41,745 bases of DNA. Origin: Bacteroidota bacterium. Lineage in GTDB: Bacteria; Bacteroidota; Bacteroidia; Chitinophagales; LD1. The DNA is taken from positions 1-41,745 of the forward strand of contig JAFDYQ010000040.1 in NCBI GenBank assembly GCA_018267365.1, written 5' to 3'. The position numbers and the translations under genes were made by a program. How positions within the stretch are numbered: position 1 is the stretch's first letter; each line of letters begins with the position of its first letter. Of the stretch, positions 32,616 to 39,287 are shown piece after piece. The notes below the pieces were generated by a model. The model saw only the letters and a program-made list of their open reading frames with translations. It made no database searches and was not told the DNA's origin.

Positions 32616-33993
32616 CTTTGACCTGATGAACGGCTACTAATTTTTTCTTTGTCAACTTCTTTCTGCGATCGTATTTCTCTTTCTCATATAGTAGTGTGCC
32701 CGCCAGTAGCTCCGCTATACGATGGCCTCCGCGAAATGTGAGATGGGTGTAATCACTATTGGCCAGAGGCGGTTTTTCATTGACCCAGCGCACCATAGTG
32801 GAGTCGCCACCCATAGCCTGAAACATATCCCAGAAGCAAATACCATTTTTAGCGGCTACTTTGCGCTGCTCGCGTATGAGGAGCTTCACATTCTCCATGG
32901 TCATGTAGTCTCCGTCTACATTGGCTCCGCGGTCACTACAGCCTACGAGCACGATACTACTATTGGGGAAGGCACTCTTCATACGCTCTACCACACGCGT
33001 CATGCTTTTGCCGTAGGCGCTGTAGTCTGTCTGCTTCTCACTGGCTACATTGAGGCCATAGGCCAGGAAGATAAGGCGATAAGGATGCACTGCATCAAAG
33101 CTGCGATACATGCCTTCACTCACGGCGTTCAGCGCTGTACCGGAGTTGCCGCGCATGGAGAAGTTGTCTACAGATATGCCGCGCGTATCCTCAAAGCTCA
33201 TACCATACAGGTCCATGGAGTCAGCTATGAAGTTCAGCTTGAGTGATGGGGTGTTTTTGGCCAGGTTGATCACGTTCACGGGCTTATCGCCGGTCAGGCC
33301 TATCGTGTCAGTTTCATTTTTCACCACAGCGCAGGGGCCGGTACATTGCCGGTAGAATAATTGTGCAGTAGGCAGCGTGGTGAGATGACGGTAGCGGCTG
33401 GCCTTATAGCTGACCTGGTTTTCATCCTTGGGTACAAAGGAAAATCCGGCCGGGCCGAGCGGATGCTCGTTGCTCCGATCTCCCACCATAGAGTAGGTGG
33501 TCCAGTTGTCAAATTTGTGAATGATGCTGATGCGGAAGCCGGCCACCTCAGAGGTGATCGGCACAAAGCCTACGCCATTGCCGCCATATACTTGTTGTAA
33601 AGTATCGCGAAGCGGCTGCAGCATGATGTCGCCCTCTACATACGAGTCTGCGAAGTAGGCGATACGCACCACCTTCTGATCTGTGGAGTCCAGCGCTGCG
33701 AGGTAGGCCTGCATACCTGAGCTGTCAGGGCTGTAGTCCTCTATGCAGGTGATACCCGGCTTGCAGCGGTCATCGTGCGGCGGCTTGATCTCTATGAAAG
33801 TACTGTCACTGCGCAAGGCAAACTGCGGCTGCGCAGGAGCGGCTTTTTTCTCCATGATATCACTCAGGATATTGACGCGGCGATAGTGAAAAGAGCCCAG
33901 ATCAAACTCCGGCACTGCATACAGTACGCCGAGGCATAGTATGAGGCCGAAGGTGGCCAGGACCGAATTTTTGATATAGTTTGTCTCCTGCAT
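32605..33993 (-). CDS. SGNH-like protein with altered GDS box, N-terminal membrane anchor
   Basis: A 462-residue protein anchored by one N-terminal helix (about 9-28). It has an SGNH-type core: block I reads YFADSYVEGD (A115, D116, S117) where GDS is usual. The C-terminal block is NSDYTHLTFRGG (D414, H417). The putative Ser-Asp-His triad is kept, only the glycine is changed. Residues 288-301 contain SMRGNSGTALNAVS and a GLNVAS segment stands in for GTN. It ends in a lysine-rich tail. First gene of the O-acetylation operon, overlapping the next gene by 11 bases. Probably a periplasmic acetyl-handling partner of the MBOAT enzyme. Confidence 0.8.
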   Translation of the reverse strand: MQETNYIKNSVLATFGLILCLGVLYAVPEFDLGSFHYRRVNILSDIMEKKAAPAQPQFALRSDSTFIEIKPPHDDRCKPGITCIEDYSPDSSGMQAYLAALDSTDQKVVRIAYFADSYVEGDIMLQPLRDTLQQVYGGNGVGFVPITSEVAGFRISIIHKFDNWTTYSMVGDRSNEHPLGPAGFSFVPKDENQVSYKASRYRHLTTLPTAQLFYRQCTGPCAVVKNETDTIGLTGDKPVNVINLAKNTPSLKLNFIADSMDLYGMSFEDTRGISVDNFSMRGNSGTALNAVSEGMYRSFDAVHPYRLIFLAYGLNVASEKQTDYSAYGKSMTRVVERMKSAFPNSSIVLVGCSDRGANVDGDYMTMENVKLLIREQRKVAAKNGICFWDMFQAMGGDSTMVRWVNEKPPLANSDYTHLTFRGGHRIAELLAGTLLYEKEKYDRRKKLTKKKLVAVHQVKVAS

Positions 33994-34021
33994 GAGAGGC
34001 TGCGAATGTAGTAAATGATAA

Positions 34022-34054
34022 CACCTCTCCCAACCCTCTCCGAAGGAGAGGGCT
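34022..34054 (-). repeat. Dispersed palindromic repeat, copy 2
   Basis: The reverse complement matches copy 1 (23782-23814) at all but a few positions; the arms here read CCCTCTCC-GAAG-GAGAGGG. Located 28 bases upstream of the SGNH-like gene start, in a 298-base gap that also holds copy 3 and a separate 12-bp palindrome. Confidence 0.75.
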
Positions 34055-34200
34055 AATACAAGTGCCTGGCTGAAAATAATGGACTAAAACAGAGGAGAGA
34101 ACGATAGGATATCAACGCAAGCGATCTACCCGTTAGTATGCCTTTTCAAACATATATTTTGCAGCGCTACTTTAATCCAAATCTGACTCATCTCAGAGCA

Positions 34201-34231
34201 GCGATGCCATCCCATTAATGGATGGCATCGC
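34201..34231. repeat. 12-bp perfect palindrome in the gap before the O-acetylation operon
   Basis: GCGATGCCATCC (34201-34212) pairs perfectly with GGATGGCATCGC (34220-34231) around CATTAAT. It is downstream of the M2 peptidase gene on the minus strand but has no T-run there, so it is not a clear terminator. Possibly a transcript-end stabiliser or a protein-binding site. Confidence 0.6.
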
Positions 34232-34249
34232 CCGTAATTATTGTATTAA

Positions 34250-34286
34250 AGTCCTTCTCCTTCGGAGAAGGATTTAGGATGAGGTG
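34250..34286 (+). repeat. Dispersed palindromic repeat, diverged copy 3
   Basis: AGTCCTTCTCC-TTCG-GAGAAGGA followed by TTTAGGATGAGGTG keeps the organisation of copies 1 and 2 (hairpin plus GAGG-rich tail) with compensating changes in both arms. It abuts the 3' end of the M2 peptidase gene, where on the minus strand it could end transcription. Confidence 0.6.
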
Positions 34287-34291
34287 GCTGT

Positions 34292-36106
34292 TCAATATGG
34301 TGCCTGCTCCGGCAGCGTATACTTTCTACCCTTGTTTTGCTGCTTCAGCCAGGCCATGAGCGGGGCAAAATAATCTACCATCGGCTTGGCGCTCATATCG
34401 CTGTGGATGGTGGCCTGGAGATGCTCGCGCCAGTCTACGCTTTGGCCCGGGGCCATGACCTGCTTCAGGAAGGCTCCTACATCCTTATTGCCCCAGTAGT
34501 TGGTAGCATGAGGGTCCTGATGCAATATATGCTCTGCGATATAGGTGTGAAACTGGAATAGCAGCACATTGGCTATAGAGTAGTCATAGTACTGCGCAGG
34601 ATCGTCTATGATATGTGTCTTGGTAGCAGCATCACAATACTCCTCGCCGCGCTCGGCGGGTGGCACGATACCCTGGCATTTCTTGACCAGTTCCCACCAT
34701 TTCGCATTAAACTGATCTTTGGGCAGCTTCTCGCTATACAGTGCATGCTCAAACTCTGTCATCGTACCGCTGCCCCATGGTATATTGACGATGTATTGCA
34801 GCCCCTGGCGCAGTAGCTGGAGTGTATCATTAGTCGCAGCATTGGCATCTACCATGCCGAGTCCCTGCAGGAACGGCTTCTGTAGCGAGGCGAGGCCCAT
34901 CATCGTACCAAAGGCCTCATGGTAGCCGCGGTTAGCGCCATTGCGCAGGAGGATAGGCACGGATGGATTGCTATAGCAGCGGTAGTAGTAGATATGACCA
35001 AACTCGTGCAGGCAGGTAGCCCACCACTCTGTATTGGGCTCTATACTCTGCAGGGAGCGGATATCATCTGCCAGATCCATGTGCCATGCAGAGGCATGGG
35101 TGTTCTTCTTGTAGCCTGCGCCGGCTGCGACAGGGTAGAGGGATGACTTCTCCCAGAATACCGGCGGTAGTGAGTCAAACCCGATGCTCATGTAGAAGCG
35201 CTCCGACTCGCGCGGTATCCACTCTGCTCCCTTGCCTTTCAGATAGCCGTCTATATTCAGCCCTTTGACATCTACCAGCTCGCTCCAGTCCTGGCCCCAG
35301 CGGTTTGGCAGCCAGTGGGCGGGAATATAGTCCGGCACAGGCTGGTGGTACTTCTCTGCCAGCGTGTAGCGCGCCCAGGTATGCAGCTCACGGTAGAGCG
35401 GCCACACATCGCGTATCATGCCGTGCGTGAGCGTGGTCATCTCCTCGGTACTCATACCATAGTCAGAGGCATTGTAGGCAAAGAAGTCTTTGTAGTCCAG
35501 CGGTGTCACAGAAGCATTGCGCAGGTCGCGCACCTCTGCTAGGCCGTCCTTGAGGCCTTTGCCCACTTCCTTGGCAGACTGCCAGGCGGCGAGGCGTTCA
35601 TTGAGATCTGAGGAATGGCGCAGGATGTCATCTATTTTATTGGGAGTCACCTCTGCCCCTTTCATTTTGAATGTATAGCCGTAGAGCTTTGCGACGAGAT
35701 CATTAGTCAGGTCTATGCGCTTCTTGACTACCTCACCTGCCGTAGCAGGGTTATTGCCGGCAAGGAAGAGCACCGTATTGAGCTCCCGCACCTGCAGTGG
35801 TGTGAGTTGGTTCTTTTCTTTCAGGTACATGCGGGCGCTGTCAATATTGGCTGCACTGCCTGTGAAGGCCGCCAGGGCCGCAGTAGCGATGGAAGCATTG
35901 TGCTGGTCCATGGTGTCACCCTCCACGATGTGAGTATTAAGCTGCCATTGGCCGAGGTTGTCTGCGTAGGTGAGGCGCTGGTATTCTTTATTGTATGTAT
36001 CGAGAAATGCCTGTGCCTGACGCTGCACATCTGCATCGGTCTCTTTGCTTTTGCAAGAGGTAAAAACGACGAGCGCGATGAGTGAGAGTATCAGTAGTTG
36101 CTTCAT
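34292..36106 (-). CDS. M2-type zinc peptidase lipoprotein (peptidyl-dipeptidase A-like)
   Basis: A 604-residue protein starting MKQLLILSLIALVVFTSCKS, a lipoprotein signal with lipobox cysteine C18, so likely anchored in the cell envelope. The helical metallopeptidase core has WWATCLHEFGHIYYY (H367, E368, H371) and, 26 residues on, GYHEAFGTMMG with the third zinc ligand E397. This is the HExxH...E layout of the M2 (ACE-like) and related gluzincin families; length agrees. It probably trims dipeptides or short peptides outside the cytosol. The frame is open further upstream, but the lipoprotein start is compelling. Single gene with palindromes on both sides. Confidence 0.87.
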   Translation of the reverse strand: MKQLLILSLIALVVFTSCKSKETDADVQRQAQAFLDTYNKEYQRLTYADNLGQWQLNTHIVEGDTMDQHNASIATAALAAFTGSAANIDSARMYLKEKNQLTPLQVRELNTVLFLAGNNPATAGEVVKKRIDLTNDLVAKLYGYTFKMKGAEVTPNKIDDILRHSSDLNERLAAWQSAKEVGKGLKDGLAEVRDLRNASVTPLDYKDFFAYNASDYGMSTEEMTTLTHGMIRDVWPLYRELHTWARYTLAEKYHQPVPDYIPAHWLPNRWGQDWSELVDVKGLNIDGYLKGKGAEWIPRESERFYMSIGFDSLPPVFWEKSSLYPVAAGAGYKKNTHASAWHMDLADDIRSLQSIEPNTEWWATCLHEFGHIYYYRCYSNPSVPILLRNGANRGYHEAFGTMMGLASLQKPFLQGLGMVDANAATNDTLQLLRQGLQYIVNIPWGSGTMTEFEHALYSEKLPKDQFNAKWWELVKKCQGIVPPAERGEEYCDAATKTHIIDDPAQYYDYSIANVLLFQFHTYIAEHILHQDPHATNYWGNKDVGAFLKQVMAPGQSVDWREHLQATIHSDMSAKPMVDYFAPLMAWLKQQNKGRKYTLPEQAPY

Positions 36107-36186
36107 GAGTGAACGGGTTAGTGAAGCAAATATAATGGGAGAATTTAAACGGCAGTATTTTACCGCAGAGGCACAGGGAATACAAG

Positions 36187-36308
36187 TTATCACAAAGTAC
36201 ACAAAGGGATGAGTGAGCGGCCAGTTTTAGATCACAGGGAAATTTGTCTCTGTGATCTAAAACTCATTGACTCTATGAGAGATCAGCTCTCCGTGACCTT
36301 TGTGATAA
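36187..36308. repeat. Nested inverted repeat, about 120 bp
   Basis: An inner perfect 15-bp stem, AGTTTTAGATCACAG (36223-36237) with CTGTGATCTAAAACT (36250-36264), lies inside an outer 11-bp pair, TTATCACAAAG (36187-36197) and CTTTGTGATAA (36298-36308). A further small palindrome GAGATCAGCTCTC is on the right arm. It occupies the gap between the M2 peptidase start and the AsmA-like gene end, both minus strand. It could be a small non-autonomous repeat element; the inner hairpin has no T-run. Confidence 0.6.
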
Positions 36309-36349
36309 ATGTATTTTGCTTTTTACCTCTCTCCCTCTGAGGTAGAAAA

Positions 36350-38917
36350 TTATTTCTCCTTCTCCTCATCAAAGTCTATGAACTCAGGCTTCTTGCGGGT
36401 ATCGTAGTACTTCTCCTCGCGGCGGGCGGCTTCTTTATTGGCGGGTTTTTGTGTCTTGTCTTTTTTGAAGAGTCCTTTTAGTTCTTCCTTCTGATCGGCG
36501 AGGTCTTGCTTGAGTTTCTTCTTCACCTGCTCACGGTCGTACCTGATCTTAGGATTGGAGATATCTCCGGTGAGGAGCAGGTAGAGGTTCACGCCGGCAT
36601 ACGGATCTTCCTCTATGTACTGCACATCGCTCTGCCGGCTGCCAAACTTTGCGGCCAGCAGCTTGTGCAGATTTATTTTGAGGTGGTAGTCTATCTGATT
36701 GTCCAGCGTGTGTGTACCAGACATGATGAGGTTCAGCGCAGAGCTCTGTATCTCCATGCGCGGGATGGTGATCACGCGGTCCTGTATAGAGAGGGTATTG
36801 CTCAGATCGGAGAATACGATATGATTCAGCTCATCTACCTTGATAAAGGCCGATGCAGACTTGATAGGATCAAAGTCATTCAGTTCGCCATGCAGTACGC
36901 TGCAGGAGAGGCTGCCTGATAGCTTGTCCAGATCTATATCCTTGTAGTTGTTCCATACGGTCTTCAGCGCCAGGGTAGCCGAGACGCGACCTTTAAGATT
37001 CTTGTCTGTGAGGGTAGTTTGATGGAAGTTGTCAAACTCGCGGAAGAGCATGGGCAGGTCTACCTTGTCTATATTGAGCCCGAGGTTCATCAGCATCTGC
37101 CGGCTGGGCAGAAAGGCTACATAGCCCACATCTGTGATCTGACCGCCCATAGCGGTGGTAGACAGCGAGCGTATATCTATGCGGTACGGCACCAGGCCGA
37201 GGTCTGCCTTTACATCTTCAAAAAGCATATGCTCATAGACAAATTTGTCTACGCTCACCTGCAGATGACCATCCATGTTGAATACATCTCTGATATCGAG
37301 TTTCGCCTTGCCGGTATTGTGATGGGGTTTGCCTTTATTGTCATAAGTGTGGAGGATGCTAGAGAGATCAAAGCTGTGCATCTTCAGTGTGCCGTTGACG
37401 CCGAGCGGGATATCGGCAGTATTATTGCGCCGGTCCTGCGAGATAGAGTAGGCTATGAGATTATTGACCGTGCCGTCAAAGACAAACTCGGTATTCAGAA
37501 ATTTGGCAGAGAGGCCATGGATGCTGATATCATTGTCGTGATAGGAGAGGTGGCCGTTGATGTTTTCGTAGGCTATATTGTCCGCCTGTACATTTACATC
37601 CTTCAGGTCAAACTCACCAGAGGCTCGGATGTTAGCGTTCTGCGCATTGTCAAAGTCGCGCTTATTGCCCTGTATGTGAAACTGCCGGAAGGTGACGAGG
37701 CCCGTGGCGCTCTGTAGTATCGTATCACTAAAGAAAGTCCTCAGTTCATGCAGGTCTGCCGTGCCATCTGCGCTGAAGTCTATATCGGGAGACCTGAGGT
37801 GCACCAGCTTCAGCTCAAACTGCTGCGGGTAGCCATTAAACTCAGAGTGAAACTTTGATACGGTGAGCCTGTCATCTCCCACGGAGTCCATGCGGTAGTA
37901 GCCCTGGGCGGTGACATGCTGCAGCGGCTTGCTGATCTTGGGTATCTGTATCTCCGCATCATGCAGCGCGGCTGTCACCTCTATGATCGGGTTGATACCG
38001 GGGCGTATGTAGCCGTAGATCCTGGTGGCCACTGTATAGCCGCCGCTCCCCTCTGTACCTGCCAGCTGTGCGGTGAAGCGGAGCGGAATGAGCGCGATCA
38101 GCCTTGATATATCCTTGCCGTGTGAGTTGGCTTCGAACTGTACATATGTGCTTCGCTTGCTATTGATGAAAAAACCATTGACCACAAACTTATTCTTCTC
38201 GATCTCGATGTTGCCTTTATTCAGCGCAAAGCGCTTCTGCTGCTGATCCACATCTATCGTGATATCTGCATCAAAGGCCTTGTGTGCGATGTATTCGTCT
38301 CCATTGATCTGCAGGCGGTCTATCATCAGAGTGCCTTTGGCATCCAGATCAAAACGCGCCGCGCGGAAATTGCCGCTGAGCCCCAGCTTACTGATGTTGA
38401 GCTGGATGTCCTCCTGGCCATCTCCTGTCAGGTAGGTGTACTTCACATTGTGGATGGTGGCGTGCTGCAGGTCCAGGTTGAGTCCCGCCGAAGGTTTATT
38501 GTCAGCAGACTTTTTAAAGATGTCCCAGTTGGCATTGCCCAGGGCATCGAGGTACATATTCAGCGCGCCGTCTGATGCATATACCTGTGAAACTTCGATC
38601 TTGTGGCTCAGAAGGCCCCACATATTGAAGAGAAAGGAAAACTCGCGCACCTGCAGCAGGTTTTCGCGGCCACCCTTCAGTTTATTTTTGACAGATACAT
38701 CATGAAAGGTGACCGACGCATACGGAAAATGCTGCAAGAGAGAGAAATCTACCCCGCCCCTGACACTGATGGGCACCGTGACCTGTTCGTTGATCTTTTG
38801 TATGATGAGCGCTTTGACCTTATCCTGAAAGGCATAGCCCGCCAGTGCCAGCGTCAGGACCAGCGTGACTATACTAAGGAAGATACCCAGAGATACCCGT
38901 ATGAGGATGCGCTTCAT
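36350..38917 (-). CDS. AsmA-family envelope protein
   Basis: An 855-residue protein with a single N-terminal inner-membrane helix (about 5-30: ISLGIFL/LTLALAGY region) and a long beta-rich periplasmic body starting INEQVTVPISVRGGVDFSLL, FPYASVTFHDVSVKN, as in AsmA N-terminal domains. The C-terminal third (LGLNIDKVDLPMLF, ALKTVWNNYKDIDL, IVFSDLSNTLSIQDRVITIP split) resembles the AsmA C-terminal repeat. The end is lysine-rich and charged. AsmA-like proteins form hydrophobic grooves thought to carry phospholipids to the outer membrane. ATG 38917 (MKRILIRVSLG) places the membrane helix correctly; an upstream ATG at 38962 adds 15 residues. Confidence 0.87.
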   Translation of the reverse strand: MKRILIRVSLGIFLSIVTLVLTLALAGYAFQDKVKALIIQKINEQVTVPISVRGGVDFSLLQHFPYASVTFHDVSVKNKLKGGRENLLQVREFSFLFNMWGLLSHKIEVSQVYASDGALNMYLDALGNANWDIFKKSADNKPSAGLNLDLQHATIHNVKYTYLTGDGQEDIQLNISKLGLSGNFRAARFDLDAKGTLMIDRLQINGDEYIAHKAFDADITIDVDQQQKRFALNKGNIEIEKNKFVVNGFFINSKRSTYVQFEANSHGKDISRLIALIPLRFTAQLAGTEGSGGYTVATRIYGYIRPGINPIIEVTAALHDAEIQIPKISKPLQHVTAQGYYRMDSVGDDRLTVSKFHSEFNGYPQQFELKLVHLRSPDIDFSADGTADLHELRTFFSDTILQSATGLVTFRQFHIQGNKRDFDNAQNANIRASGEFDLKDVNVQADNIAYENINGHLSYHDNDISIHGLSAKFLNTEFVFDGTVNNLIAYSISQDRRNNTADIPLGVNGTLKMHSFDLSSILHTYDNKGKPHHNTGKAKLDIRDVFNMDGHLQVSVDKFVYEHMLFEDVKADLGLVPYRIDIRSLSTTAMGGQITDVGYVAFLPSRQMLMNLGLNIDKVDLPMLFREFDNFHQTTLTDKNLKGRVSATLALKTVWNNYKDIDLDKLSGSLSCSVLHGELNDFDPIKSASAFIKVDELNHIVFSDLSNTLSIQDRVITIPRMEIQSSALNLIMSGTHTLDNQIDYHLKINLHKLLAAKFGSRQSDVQYIEEDPYAGVNLYLLLTGDISNPKIRYDREQVKKKLKQDLADQKEELKGLFKKDKTQKPANKEAARREEKYYDTRKKPEFIDFDEEKEK

Positions 38918-39287
38918 ACCGATGGTAAATATATAACCACGGAAGCCTCGGAATATTGCCAAGCAATGAACAACTAGACATCTGCTACTATAAAGTGTAT
39001 CCTATATGGCACCCTGGGGCGGCTTATGCCCAGGATAGGTAGTATGGTACACATGATTTTGACCTTTATAAAATACAATGGATGCACATGTGTGTATTGA
39101 TTGTCATACCTTGTTAATAATAATAGAACATCGAGTGTCTATACTTGCAAAAGAATCAGATATGCTGCCCCTGATAAACCGTGAGCAACCCGGCAGCATC
39201 GGCCACATGTATATGAAGATGGCACCCCTCGGATCGGGAAACGATATACGATAGACCATTTCAACCATAATAGTAAATATTAGTTGC
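38918..39287. other. Intergenic region between AsmA-like and adhesin genes
   Basis: About 370 bases between two divergent genes. It contains a modest hairpin CCTGGG/CCCAGG (39013-39034) and AT-rich sequence expected to hold both promoters. I see no RNA gene. The short minus-strand frame open at 39104-39289 has no protein-like character. Confidence 0.5.

Noticed and set aside
37019..37717. 232-residue plus-strand frame inside the AsmA-like gene
   Set aside because: Shadow of a well-supported minus-strand gene.
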